The notes under the pieces were generated by a model. The model did no database searches. It saw only the letters and a program-made list of their open reading frames with translations, and had not been told where the DNA came from. A stretch of DNA of 64,000 bases from Arthrobacter sp. Soil763 (GTDB taxonomy: Bacteria; Actinomycetota; Actinomycetes; Actinomycetales; Micrococcaceae), in contig NZ_LMSH01000004.1 of assembly GCF_001428365.1 (NCBI RefSeq), positions 1 through 64,000 of the forward strand, read 5' to 3'. The translations under genes were made by a program, and so were the position numbers. Position 1 is the stretch's first letter. Each line of letters opens with the position of its first letter. Shown one piece after another: positions 37,858-48,257 of the stretch.

Positions 37858-38256
37858 TCAGCCCGGGGAGCGGAGGACCGTGTAGCCCGGCCCCGGGTCG
37901 GGGAGGACGACGGCGATCGGGGCGCCGGGCGCGGCCACGCGCCTGAGTTCACGCACGACGGCGTCGGCCGCCCGAGGCCCGAGCCCCGCCAGCGCGTCCA
38001 CCGCCCAGACGGCGGCGAACGCGCCGTCGGCAAACGGCAGGGACGCGCCCGTGGCCACCGACGCGGACAGGCCCCGCGCCCTGGCGGCGTGGATGTTCTC
38101 CTCCGACGGGTCGACCCCCGTGAAGTGGATGCCGGCCCGGACGAAGGCCAGCCCGTCCTCGCCGGTGCCGCAGTCCAGGCCCAGCACCCCGTGCCGGCCC
38201 TCGGCCTTGAGCAGGGCGAGGAAGCCGGCCAGCTGCGCCGTCCGCGTGGTTGCCAT
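37858..38256 (-). CDS. Short class I SAM-dependent methyltransferase
   Basis: 132 residues with motif I GLDCGTGEDGLAFVRAG, the acidic FTGVDPSEENI, a motif-II-like FADGAFAAVWAVDAL and a C-terminal strand RVAAPGAPIAVVLPDPGPG. It covers the SAM-binding core but is about 60-100 residues shorter than usual family members, so it lacks a substrate cap. It may be a minimal methyltransferase or a decayed one. ATG 38256 has no clear ribosome site. Possibly cotranscribed with purU (54-base gap). Confidence 0.7.
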   Translation of the reverse strand: MATTRTAQLAGFLALLKAEGRHGVLGLDCGTGEDGLAFVRAGIHFTGVDPSEENIHAARARGLSASVATGASLPFADGAFAAVWAVDALAGLGPRAADAVVRELRRVAAPGAPIAVVLPDPGPGYTVLRSPG

Positions 38257-38310
38257 GGGACCAGTTAAGGACCGGAGGATGCCGAAGACAAGCCCCCGGC
38301 CCGCGGGGCC

Positions 38311-39171
38311 CTAGCTGAAGACGACCGTCCGGTTTCCGTCCAGCAGTACCCGGTGCTCGGCGTGCCACTGCACGGCCTGGGCGAGCGTGCGGCCCTCGAC
38401 GTCGCGGCCCATCTGGACGAACTGTTCGGCGGTACGCCGGTGGTCCACCCGGATGACTTCCTGCTCGATGATCGGGCCCTCGTCCAGGGCCGCGGTGACG
38501 TAGTGCGCGGTGGCGCCGATGAGCTTCACGCCGCGGGCGTGCGCCTGGTGGTACGGCTTGGCGCCCTTGAAGGAGGGCAGGAAGGAGTGGTGGATGTTGA
38601 TCGCCTTGCCGGCCAGGTCCGTACACAGCTCGTCGGAGAGGATCTGCATGTAGCGGGCCAGCACGGTCAGCTCGATGTCGTGTTCGGCCATGAGGCCGCG
38701 CAGCGCGTCCTCCGCCTCGGTCTTGGTGTCCTTCGTGACCGGAATGTGGTGGAAGGGGATGCCGTAGAACTCGGCCAGCCCGGCGAGGTCGCGGTGGTTG
38801 GAAACGATGGCCGGGATCTCAATCGGCAGGGTGCCGGAGCGCTGCAGGAACAGCAGGTCGTTGAGGCAGTGCGCGGAGGTGCTCGCCATCAGCAGGGTGC
38901 GGACCTTCCGGCCTGCCGGGTTAAGGCTCCACTGCATGCCGAAGGCCTGGGCCACCGGCTCCAGCGCCGCCTGCAGTTCCGCCGCCGGAGCCGCCGTCGT
39001 GGCTTCGACCCGCATGAAGAACGTCCCCGTCCCCTGGCTGCCGTATTGCTGGGAATCCGTAATGTTGCAGCCGGCCACCAGGAGGGCGCCGGCCACGGCG
39101 TGCACGATTCCGGGCCGGTCCGGGCAGGAAAGGGTGAGGATATAGGAGGCAGTCAGCTGGTCGTCAGTCAC
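38311..39171 (-). CDS. purU: Formyltetrahydrofolate deformylase
   Basis: 286 residues. An N-terminal ACT domain (~8-85: ILTLSCPDRPGIVHAVAGAL) is fused to a formyltransferase-like hydrolase domain with AINIHHSFLPSFKGAKPY (Asn/His) and DEGPIIEQEVIRVDH (Asp). It hydrolyses 10-formyl-THF to formate and THF, balancing the one-carbon pool and supplying formate. Divergent from glyA-folD, which handle the same pool, across a 289-base region holding a ZTP riboswitch. GTG 39171 is probably leaderless (TAGGCT eight bases upstream). Confidence 0.95.
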   Translation of the reverse strand: MTDDQLTASYILTLSCPDRPGIVHAVAGALLVAGCNITDSQQYGSQGTGTFFMRVEATTAAPAAELQAALEPVAQAFGMQWSLNPAGRKVRTLLMASTSAHCLNDLLFLQRSGTLPIEIPAIVSNHRDLAGLAEFYGIPFHHIPVTKDTKTEAEDALRGLMAEHDIELTVLARYMQILSDELCTDLAGKAINIHHSFLPSFKGAKPYHQAHARGVKLIGATAHYVTAALDEGPIIEQEVIRVDHRRTAEQFVQMGRDVEGRTLAQAVQWHAEHRVLLDGNRTVVFS

Positions 39172-39179
39172 GAAAGAAC

Positions 39180-39185
39180 AGCCTA
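39180..39185 (-). promoter_or_regulatory. Candidate -10 of purU
   Basis: On the minus strand TAGGCT is followed by eight bases and the GTG start, the leaderless layout seen before several other genes of this window. Confidence 0.4.
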
Positions 39186-39204
39186 CCCGCGGCTGGGATA
39201 GTCT

Positions 39205-39285
39205 TGATCTGTCGCAACTGGCGTTGGGTGGCTAACCACCAGGGAGCGGCACGCACGCAGACCACGGATCGTACGCCTGGGCCGA
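39205..39285 (+). promoter_or_regulatory. ZTP (pfl) riboswitch upstream of glyA-folD
   Basis: Conserved pfl/ZTP blocks appear in the right order and spacing: GTCGCAACTGGCG (39211-39223), then GGGTGGCTAACCACCAGGGAG (about 39225-39245), a variable arm, and CGCCTGGGC (39274-39282) able to pair back with the GGCG. A GTTTTT run follows at 39293-39298 and may be part of the expression platform. ZTP accumulates when 10-formyl-THF is low, so binding would turn on serine hydroxymethyltransferase and FolD. Confidence 0.88.
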
Positions 39286-39460
39286 GGGTCACGTTTTTCC
39301 GGTCGGCAGCCCCCGCTGCCGTCCCGCCGTCGGCCCCCTCGCGGGTGCCGCGCCGCGCTACGGATCCCCGCTTCGGGGTGCCGTAATTTAGCGGCGCCGC
39401 GGCGGGCCAGCCGGTAACCTGACCTTAAAGCAGTGACCGTTGCCAAGCCAGGAGTTCTTC

Positions 39461-40762
39461 GTGACTACTTCCCTTCGCCTTTCCTCAGCAGCCGTAAGCA
39501 ACCAGCCGCTCGCTGAACTCGATCCCGAAATCGCCGCCGTCCTGGACCAGGAGCTCGGCCGCCAGCGCGGCACCCTGGAAATGATCGCCTCCGAAAACTT
39601 CGCGCCGCGCGCCGTGATGGAAGCCCAGGGTTCGGTCCTGACCAACAAGTACGCCGAGGGCTACCCCGGACGCCGCTACTACGGCGGCTGCGAGTACGTC
39701 GACGTCGCCGAGCAGCTCGCGATCGACCGGGTCAAGGCCCTCTTCGGCGCCGAGTTCGCCAACGTCCAGCCGCACTCCGGGGCGCAGGCCAACGCCGCCG
39801 CACTGTCGGCGATGATCACCCCGGGGGACAAGATCCTGGGCCTCTCGCTCGCGCACGGCGGCCACCTCACCCACGGCATGAAGCTGAACTTCTCCGGCAA
39901 GCTCTACGACGTCGCCGCCTACCAGGTCGAGGAAGACAACTTCCGGATCGACATGGACAAGCTGCGCGAGCAGGCGCTCGCCGAGAAGCCGCAGGTCATC
40001 ATCGCTGGCTGGTCCGCGTACCCCCGCCACCTGGACTTCGCCGCCTTCCGCTCGATCGCCGACGAGGTCGGCGCGCTGCTGTGGACCGACATGGCGCACT
40101 TCGCCGGGCTCGTCGCCGCCGGGCTGCACCCCTCCCCGGTCCCGCACTCCGACGTCGTCACCTCCACCGTGCACAAGACGCTCGCCGGCCCCCGCTCCGG
40201 CGTGATCCTGGCCAAGCAGGAGTGGGCCAAGAAGATCAACTCCAACGTGTTCCCCGGCCAGCAGGGCGGCCCGCTGATGCACGTCATCGCCGCGAAGGCC
40301 GTCGCGTTCAAGATTGCCGGCACCGAGGAATTCAAGGAGCGCCAGGAGCGCGTGCTGGAAGGCGCCCGGATCATCGCCGACCGGCTCAACCAGTCGGACC
40401 TCTCCGACGCCGGTGTCTCCGTCCTGACCGGCGGCACCGATGTGCACCTGGTCCTGGTGGACCTCCGCAACTCCCAGCTGGACGGCCAGCAGGCCGAAGA
40501 CCTGCTGCACTCGGTCGGCATCACGGTCAACCGCAACGCCGTCCCGTTCGACCCGCGCCCGCCGATGGTCACCTCCGGCCTGCGGATCGGCACCCCGGCC
40601 CTGGCCACCCGGGGCTTCGGCGCCGAGGAGTTCACCGAGGTCGCGGAGATCATCGCCACCGCCCTGAAGGCGGGCACCGCCGCCGACGTCGAGTCGCTCC
40701 AGGCCCGCGTGGACAAGCTCGCCGCCGACTTCCCGCTGTACCCGCAGCACGAGCAGTGGTGA
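39461..40762 (+). CDS. glyA: Serine hydroxymethyltransferase
   Basis: A 433-residue PLP enzyme that converts serine and THF to glycine and 5,10-methylene-THF. It has [36 protein letters not shown], the [13 protein letters not shown] segment, and the PLP-lysine in [16 protein letters not shown] 39461 is chosen because AGGAG lies 6-7 bases upstream; ATG/other starts further up would run into the leader. It is first gene of the riboswitch-controlled glyA-folD pair. Confidence 0.96.
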   Translation: MTTSLRLSSAAVSNQPLAELDPEIAAVLDQELGRQRGTLEMIASENFAPRAVMEAQGSVLTNKYAEGYPGRRYYGGCEYVDVAEQLAIDRVKALFGAEFANVQPHSGAQANAAALSAMITPGDKILGLSLAHGGHLTHGMKLNFSGKLYDVAAYQVEEDNFRIDMDKLREQALAEKPQVIIAGWSAYPRHLDFAAFRSIADEVGALLWTDMAHFAGLVAAGLHPSPVPHSDVVTSTVHKTLAGPRSGVILAKQEWAKKINSNVFPGQQGGPLMHVIAAKAVAFKIAGTEEFKERQERVLEGARIIADRLNQSDLSDAGVSVLTGGTDVHLVLVDLRNSQLDGQQAEDLLHSVGITVNRNAVPFDPRPPMVTSGLRIGTPALATRGFGAEEFTEVAEIIATALKAGTAADVESLQARVDKLAADFPLYPQHEQW

Positions 40763-40766
40763 TTCG

Positions 40767-41687
40767 ATGACTGCCACTGACTCCGTAACCTCCCACACCG
40801 CACGGATCCTCGACGGCAAGGCCACCGCGGCCACCATCAAGGCCGAACTGACCGAACGCGTCGCCGCGCTCAAGGCCCGCGGCATCGTCCCGGGCCTGGG
40901 CACCATCCTCGTCGGCTCCGACCCGGGCAGCACCTGGTACGTCGGCGGCAAGCACAAGGACTGCGCCGAGGTCGGCATCACCTCGATCCGCCGCGACCTC
41001 CCGGAGGAGACCACCCAGGAGGAACTGCTGGCCGTGGTCCGGGAACTGAACGAGAACCCGGAGTGCACCGGCTACATCGTCCAGCTGCCGCTGCCGAAGC
41101 ACATCGACCAGGACGTCATCCTGGAGGCGATGGATCCGGAGAAGGACGCCGACGGCCTGCACCCGATGAACCTCGGCCGGCTGGTGGCCAACGTCAGCGG
41201 ACCGATGAAGTCCCCGCTGCCCTGCACGCCCAAGGGCTGCGTGGAACTGCTGACCCGGCACGGGATCGACCTCAAGGGCAAGCGCGTCCTGGTGGTCGGC
41301 CGCGGCGTCACCATCGGCCGCCCGGTCGGCCTGCTGCTGACCCGCAAGGACGTCAACGCCACGGTGATCCTGGCGCACACCGGAACGGTGGACCTGCCCG
41401 CCGAACTCCGGCAGGCCGACGTCGTGATCGCCGCGGCCGGACAGCCGCACATGATCAAGGCCGCGGACCTCAAGCCGGGCGCCGTCGTGCTCGACGTCGG
41501 CGTCAGCCGCGTCGACGACGGCTCGGGCAAGGCCGTGGTCACCGGCGACGTCGAACCCGCTGCGGCCGACGTCGCGGCCTGGCTCTCGCCGAACCCCGGG
41601 GGAGTAGGCCCGATGACCCGCGCCATGCTGCTGGCGAACGTGGTGGAAACCGCCGAGCGCCAGCTCGAAAACGCGCACCCCGCCTAG
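40767..41687 (+). CDS. folD: Methylene-THF dehydrogenase / methenyl-THF cyclohydrolase
   Basis: A 306-residue bifunctional enzyme that oxidises 5,10-methylene-THF with NADP+ and hydrolyses the product to 10-formyl-THF. The catalytic Tyr/Lys are in [11 protein letters not shown] (family YxxxK), followed by [37 protein letters not shown] (cofactor) and [13 protein letters not shown]. It starts 4 bases after the glyA stop, so it is cotranscribed. Confidence 0.96.
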   Translation: MTATDSVTSHTARILDGKATAATIKAELTERVAALKARGIVPGLGTILVGSDPGSTWYVGGKHKDCAEVGITSIRRDLPEETTQEELLAVVRELNENPECTGYIVQLPLPKHIDQDVILEAMDPEKDADGLHPMNLGRLVANVSGPMKSPLPCTPKGCVELLTRHGIDLKGKRVLVVGRGVTIGRPVGLLLTRKDVNATVILAHTGTVDLPAELRQADVVIAAAGQPHMIKAADLKPGAVVLDVGVSRVDDGSGKAVVTGDVEPAAADVAAWLSPNPGGVGPMTRAMLLANVVETAERQLENAHPA

Positions 41688-41703
41688 TCCGCGAACCCCT
41701 TCG

Positions 41704-41732
41704 GGGCGCCCCTCCCTCCGGAGCGGGCGCCC
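41704..41732 (+). terminator. Hairpin after folD
   Basis: GGGCGCCC at 41704-41711 and again at 41725-41732 form an 8-bp stem with a 13-base loop, followed by TTGG. It is 16 bases after the folD stop. Moderate strength; no T-run. Confidence 0.55.
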
Positions 41733-41864
41733 TTGGTGGTTAACCGGCCAACCAGTGCCCCGCGGCCCCGGCCCTGCGCGCGGGAAAGGTGGATTGGCAA
41801 ATGACTGGAATTTTTTACGAAAAGACTCTTTCATAGTTTGCCGGGATCGAGTACCGTGTTCCGG

Positions 41865-42845
41865 GTGTCTGAACTTGTCTCGAAAGAATCTCCTGTGAGC
41901 AGCCCCGCCGGAACCGGCGAACCGCAGTACGTCATCACCGCCGAAAACCTGACCAAAAGCTACGGCGAGGTCACCGCCGTCGACGGCATTTCCTTCCGCG
42001 TGCCCGCCGGCGAGGCCTTCGGCCTGCTGGGCCCGAACGGCGCCGGAAAATCCACCACCATGAAGATGATCGGCGGGGTCTCCCAGCGCACCTCCGGCAG
42101 CCTGAGCATCATGGGGCTCGACCCGGAGCAGCACGGCCCCGAGGTCCGCGCCCACCTGGGCGTCGTCCCGCAGCAGGACAACCTGGACGAAGAGCTCAAG
42201 GTCCGCGACAACCTGCTGGTCTACGGCCGCTACTTCGGCCTGCCGATGAGCTACCTGAAACCCAAGGCCGACGAGCTGCTGGAGTTCGCGCAGCTGACCG
42301 ACAAGGCCAAGTCCAAGGTGGACGCGCTCTCCGGCGGCATGAAGCGCCGCCTGACGATCGCCCGCTCGCTGATCAACGAACCGCGGATCCTGCTGCTGGA
42401 CGAACCCACCACGGGCCTGGACCCGCAGGCCCGGCACATCCTCTGGGACCGGCTCTTCCGGCTCAAGGAACAGGGAGTCACCCTGATCCTCACCACCCAC
42501 TACATGGACGAGGCCGAGCAGCTCTGCGATCGGCTGATTGTGGTGGACAAGGGCAAGATCATGGCCGAGGGTTCCCCAGCGAGCCTGATCCGCGATTACT
42601 CCACCCGCGAGGTCCTGGAGCTGCGCTTCGGGTCCGAGCGCAACGCCACCGTCGGCACCGAACTCGAGGGGATCGGCGAGCGGATCGAAACGCTCCCGGA
42701 CCGGGTGCTCATCTACGCCCACGACGGCGAGGCCGCCCTGGAGCAGGTCTCCGCCCGCGGGCTGCACCCGCTCACCTCGCTGGTGCGCCGCTCCTCGCTG
42801 GAGGACGTCTTCCTGCGCCTGACCGGTAGGAGCCTTGTTGACTAA
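41865..42845 (+). CDS. ABC-2 type exporter ATPase (DrrA/NodI-like)
   Basis: A ~326-residue single-domain ATPase with Walker A GPNGAGKSTTMKM, Q-loop VVPQQDNLD, signature LSGGMKRRLTIA, Walker B ILLLDEPTTGLD and switch His in LILTTHYMDEAEQ, followed by a ~90-residue DrrA-type C-terminal domain. With two permeases it forms an exporter for a lipid, drug or polysaccharide; the substrate is unknown. The start is taken at GTG 41865, which follows TACCGT by 7 bases (leaderless layout); GTG 41895 is possible. It overlaps the first permease by a few bases. Confidence 0.85.
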   Translation: MSELVSKESPVSSPAGTGEPQYVITAENLTKSYGEVTAVDGISFRVPAGEAFGLLGPNGAGKSTTMKMIGGVSQRTSGSLSIMGLDPEQHGPEVRAHLGVVPQQDNLDEELKVRDNLLVYGRYFGLPMSYLKPKADELLEFAQLTDKAKSKVDALSGGMKRRLTIARSLINEPRILLLDEPTTGLDPQARHILWDRLFRLKEQGVTLILTTHYMDEAEQLCDRLIVVDKGKIMAEGSPASLIRDYSTREVLELRFGSERNATVGTELEGIGERIETLPDRVLIYAHDGEAALEQVSARGLHPLTSLVRRSSLEDVFLRLTGRSLVD

Positions 42846-43710
42846 GGAAGCAGCGTTGACCGGGTCGGCACCGACGACGGCGGCGGCCGCCCCGCGCGCC
42901 CACTCGCCGGCCGTCTCGGCCGCCCGCGCCCGCCGCTGGGGGGCGTTCTACTACGCCGAACAGGTCCTGCGGGTGATGAAGGGCTACGGCTGGACCATCG
43001 TCATGTACGGCGTCGGCCAGCCTGTCGCCTACCTCTTCGCCATGGGCGTCGGCCTGGCCACCCTGGTGGACACCGGTTCCAATGCGGCCTTCGGCGGGGT
43101 CAGCTACCTGGCCTTCATCGCCCCCGCGCTGCTGATCTCCGCCGCGGTGATGACCGCCGCCAACGAGTTCACCTTCCCGGTGATGGACGGCTTCAAATGG
43201 CGCCGGGTCTACTACGGCCCGCACGCCTCGCCGCTGACCCCGGAGCAGATCGCGGCCGGGCAGATCATCGCCGTCACGGTCCGGTTCGTGCTGCAGTCCG
43301 CCATCTACTTCGGCGTCGTCGCGCTCTTCGGCGCCTCCCCGAGCGGCTGGGGCTGGGTCTCGATCCTGGTGGCCACGCTGGCCGGCCTGGCCTTCGGCCT
43401 GCCGCTGATGGCCTACGCCGCGACCATCAAGGACGACAGGGGCCAGTTCGCCATGGTGATGCGCTTCATCGTCATGCCGCTGTTCCTGTTCTCCGGAACC
43501 TTCTTCCCGCTGGACACCCTGCCCCTGGCGGTCCGCTGGATCGGCTGGATCTCGCCGATCTGGCACGGCACCGAACTGGGCCGGGTCTTCAGCTACGGCT
43601 ACGAGGAAGCGCCGCTGCTCACCGTGGTCCACATCGTCTTCCTGCTTGGCCTCGCCGTCTTCGGCTGGGTCCTCACCCGGCGCCTGTTCGCCAAAAGGAT
43701 GGCATCATGA
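42838..43710 (+). CDS. ABC-2 type transporter permease 1
   Basis: ~290 residues, with an Ala-rich N-terminus and then six hydrophobic helices of the ABC-2 permease fold (WTIVMYGVGQPVAYLFAMGV, ISAAVMTAANEFTFPVMDGF, FIVMPLFLFSGTFFPLDTLP). The FLFSGTFFPL segment before the last helix is typical of the family. It starts at TTG 42838 (or 42835) with AGGAG just upstream, overlapping the ATPase stop, and ends in ATGA overlap with permease 2, so the three genes are one coupled operon. Confidence 0.85.
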   Translation: MTKEAALTGSAPTTAAAAPRAHSPAVSAARARRWGAFYYAEQVLRVMKGYGWTIVMYGVGQPVAYLFAMGVGLATLVDTGSNAAFGGVSYLAFIAPALLISAAVMTAANEFTFPVMDGFKWRRVYYGPHASPLTPEQIAAGQIIAVTVRFVLQSAIYFGVVALFGASPSGWGWVSILVATLAGLAFGLPLMAYAATIKDDRGQFAMVMRFIVMPLFLFSGTFFPLDTLPLAVRWIGWISPIWHGTELGRVFSYGYEEAPLLTVVHIVFLLGLAVFGWVLTRRLFAKRMAS

Positions 43711-44567
43711 GCGTGCTCGCCGGCCACCACGGTTCGGGAAACCAGGCAGCCGGCCTGAGCGTCGCCGACGCCGCCCGGAACCGCCGCTTCGGCCCGCTCT
43801 ACTCGCGCAACGTGCGCGCCGTCGTCGCCCGCGGGCTGATGGCCACCAAGAGCAGCAACTGGATGGTCATGGTCTCCGGCTTCTTCGAACCCGTGCTGTA
43901 CCTGATCTCGATGGGCGTGGGCCTGGGCGCGATCGTCGGAGCCGTGCAGGGCCCCGGCGGGCAGGAGATCTCCTACGCCGCCTACATCGCCCCGGCGCTG
44001 CTGGCGGTTTCTGCGATGAACGGCGCCGTGTACGACTCCACCTGGAACGTCTTCTTCAAGATGAACTTCGCCAAGCTCTACCAGGGCATGCTCTACACCT
44101 CGCTGGGCCCGATCGACGTCGCGATGGGCGAGATCTTCCTCGCCCTGCTCCGCGGGCTCATGTACGCCACAGGCTTCACCGCGGTGATGGGCGTGATGGG
44201 CCTGATCACCACGCCGTGGGCCATCCTGATGATCCCGGCCTCGGTGCTGATCGCGTTCGGGTTCGCCAGCTTCGGCATGGGCATCACCAGCTTCATGAAA
44301 ACCTTCCAGCAGATGGACTGGATCAACTTCGTGATGCTGCCGATGTTCCTCTTCAGCGCCACGTTCTACCCGCTGAGCGTCTACCCGCAGTGGATCCAGT
44401 GGCTGATCCAGGCGATGCCGCTCTGGCACGGGGTGGAGCTGCTGCGCCAGATCAGCGTCGGGGTCTTCACGCCCGCCACCGCGGTGCACATCGGCTACTA
44501 CCTGGTCATGATCGTGCTCGGCGTCGCCCTCACCACCGGCCGGCTGCGCCGCCTGTTCCTGAAGTAA
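43707..44567 (+). CDS. ABC-2 type transporter permease 2
   Basis: A 286-residue paralogue of the preceding permease, with six helices and the motif MLPMFLFSATFYPLSVYPQW, which aligns with its neighbour's FLFSGTFFPLDTLP. It presumably pairs with permease 1 as a heterodimeric channel powered by the upstream ATPase. The start ATG 43707 overlaps the previous stop (ATGA). Confidence 0.85.
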   Translation: MSVLAGHHGSGNQAAGLSVADAARNRRFGPLYSRNVRAVVARGLMATKSSNWMVMVSGFFEPVLYLISMGVGLGAIVGAVQGPGGQEISYAAYIAPALLAVSAMNGAVYDSTWNVFFKMNFAKLYQGMLYTSLGPIDVAMGEIFLALLRGLMYATGFTAVMGVMGLITTPWAILMIPASVLIAFGFASFGMGITSFMKTFQQMDWINFVMLPMFLFSATFYPLSVYPQWIQWLIQAMPLWHGVELLRQISVGVFTPATAVHIGYYLVMIVLGVALTTGRLRRLFLK

Positions 44568-44602
44568 AGTCCCGCACCCCGACGCCCTGAAGGAGCACCC
44601 CC

Positions 44603-44959
44603 ATGATCGGTAAATGGCACGCCCTCGTCCTCGACTGCGAGGACCCGGACCGGCTGGCCGGCTTCTACCAGGAGTTGCTGGGCATGATCCGGGTGGAGGA
44701 GGATCCGGACTGGATCACCATCGGCGACGCCGCCGACCGCCCGGCCGTCGCGTTCCAGCGCGTTGACCGGCTGGTGAAGCCGCAGTGGCCGGACGCGGAG
44801 CACCCGCAGCAGATGCACGTCGACGTCATGGTTCCGGACCTCGACGCCGCCGAAGCCCGGGTGCTGGCGCTCGGCGCCGCCAGCCTTGGCGCCGGAACCG
44901 GGTCCTTCCGGGTCTACACCGACCCCGCCGGCCACCCGTTCTGCCTGGTGCTGTCCTAG
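44603..44959 (+). CDS. VOC (glyoxalase/bleomycin-resistance-like) family protein
   Basis: 118 residues with two beta-alpha-beta-beta-beta modules: GKWHALVLDCEDPDRLAGFYQE and MHVDVMVPDLDAAEARVLALG, ending FRVYTDPAGHPFCLVLS. A metal-binding His in KWHALVLDC and a terminal Glu replaced by Cys/Leu suggest the metal site may be incomplete. Substrate unknown. ATG 44603 has AAGGAGC upstream. Confidence 0.8.
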   Translation: MIGKWHALVLDCEDPDRLAGFYQELLGMIRVEEDPDWITIGDAADRPAVAFQRVDRLVKPQWPDAEHPQQMHVDVMVPDLDAAEARVLALGAASLGAGTGSFRVYTDPAGHPFCLVLS

Positions 44960-45023
44960 CGCCGGCTAGCGCCGGCCGCGCCGTTCGCCGGGGGTGGAAG
45001 CGCCGCCGGCGCCCCGGACCGTT

Positions 45024-45032
45024 TGCGATAAT
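45024..45032 (+). promoter_or_regulatory. Extended -10 of a leaderless gene
   Basis: TGC-GATAAT, an extended -10 (TGN plus GATAAT), is followed by six bases and the ATG at 45039. A transcript would start on the A of the start codon. Confidence 0.55.
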
Positions 45033-45038
45033 GGGTCC

Positions 45039-45611
45039 ATGCGATCCCTGGGTACCTCCTCGACCAAGCCGTCCGCGTTCAACGCCGCCACCGGAAAGTT
45101 CTCGATGTTCCGCATCGGCGGACTCGGGATGACGGTGTTCATCATCGCCTTCCTGGTGGCCGTCATCTTCGCGGCCAACCAGAACGACGTCGTGGGCTGG
45201 GTCGTCGCGGTGATCGCCGCCTTCTGGCTGGCGCTGGCGACGTTCGTGGTGTTCAGCATCCAGCGCGCCGCCAAGAAGGCCGGCGCCAAGCTGAACGAGG
45301 CCCAGAACGCGTTCAACTCCGCCGTCGGCCGGGCGCCGTCCGCCGGCAGCGCCGACCACGGCGGCACCCGGCTGGTCGCCGAACGCCGGGAGGGTGCGGA
45401 GATCCGCGACATGAAGCTGGACCACTCCTTCAAGATCGTCCAGGTGCAGGTCCGCGTCGTCGAGCAGGAGCGGGCCAAGGGCGAGGCGCAGGACCAGGAC
45501 ACCATCCGCCGCGCACTGGAAACCATCGAAATCACCGCCACCAACGCGCGGGACATGATCAAGTCCTCCGGCGGGACCGACGAGCCCGTCAGCGGAACCA
45601 TCATCGACTAG
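45039..45611 (+). CDS. Membrane protein of unknown function
   Basis: 190 residues. Two adjacent TM helices (~28-50 GLGMTVFIIAFLVAVIFAAN and ~55-78 VGWVVAVIAAFWLALATFVV) are followed by a soluble charged region of ~110 residues with helical, coiled-coil-like character (KIVQVQVRVVEQERAKGEAQ ... IRRALETIEITATNARDMI). No family recognised. Leaderless. It is followed after 10 bases by exonuclease III. Confidence 0.7.
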   Translation: MRSLGTSSTKPSAFNAATGKFSMFRIGGLGMTVFIIAFLVAVIFAANQNDVVGWVVAVIAAFWLALATFVVFSIQRAAKKAGAKLNEAQNAFNSAVGRAPSAGSADHGGTRLVAERREGAEIRDMKLDHSFKIVQVQVRVVEQERAKGEAQDQDTIRRALETIEITATNARDMIKSSGGTDEPVSGTIID

Positions 45612-45621
45612 AGTGGAACGG

Positions 45622-47587
<1,966 letters not shown>

Positions 47588-47591
47588 CGCG

Positions 47592-48257
47592 ATGTCCTCC
47601 GCCAGCCGAGTCACCGCAAGCGGACGCGGGCATGCCGTCCGGAACGGTACCCGCCCCGGTCCGGGCGCCGCACCCCGCCAGGGTGCGGCACCCGGACCCG
47701 GGCAGACCCCGGAGGAGGGCATCAGCATCGGGGTCATCCTGCGGTTCCCGGCGGAGATCGCCACGGAACTGCGGCGCTGGCGGGCCTCGTTCGGTGACCC
47801 CATGGCCGCGACCGTCCCGGCTCACATCACCCTGGTGACCACCACCATGACCCAGGACTGGGAAGCGACGCTCGACCATGTCCGCGGGGTGGCCCGCAGC
47901 CAGGAGCCCTTCACGGTCACGATCGCCGGCACCGGGTCCTTCCGGCCAGTGTCGCCGGTGGTGTTCCTGAACGTCGAGGACGGCTTCGGTGAATGTGTCA
48001 GCCTGCACCGCCGGCTGCAGGCCGGCCCGCTGGAACGTGAACTGCCGTTCGCCTACCACCCGCACGTCACCGTGGCCCACGACGTGGCCCCGGAAAGCCT
48101 CGATGAAGCCGAAACGGCGCTGAAGGATTACAGGGCAAGTTTCCCGGTCGCTAGCATGGGACTTTACGAGCACGACGACAACGGCATCTGGCAGCTACGG
48201 GAAGAGCTTGACTTTGGCACCGAACCTGACGAACGGCGAGGCCCGGCAGCCCGCTGA
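47592..48257 (+). CDS. 2'-5' RNA ligase/phosphoesterase family protein
   Basis: 221 residues. From ~residue 47 it has the 2H phosphoesterase fold with two HxT motifs, PAHITLVTT and YHPHVTVAH. Such enzymes act on 2'-5' or cyclic phosphate RNA ends; the role is unknown. The first ~46 residues are Gly/Arg/Pro-rich and encoded across an imperfect ~19-bp inverted repeat (about 47658-47702). A GGAGGAGGG site at 47710-47718 is followed by no ATG/GTG/TTG in frame, so the true N-terminus is uncertain. The 3' end overlaps the YihY gene by 50 bases. Confidence 0.75.
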   Translation: MSSASRVTASGRGHAVRNGTRPGPGAAPRQGAAPGPGQTPEEGISIGVILRFPAEIATELRRWRASFGDPMAATVPAHITLVTTTMTQDWEATLDHVRGVARSQEPFTVTIAGTGSFRPVSPVVFLNVEDGFGECVSLHRRLQAGPLERELPFAYHPHVTVAHDVAPESLDEAETALKDYRASFPVASMGLYEHDDNGIWQLREELDFGTEPDERRGPAAR

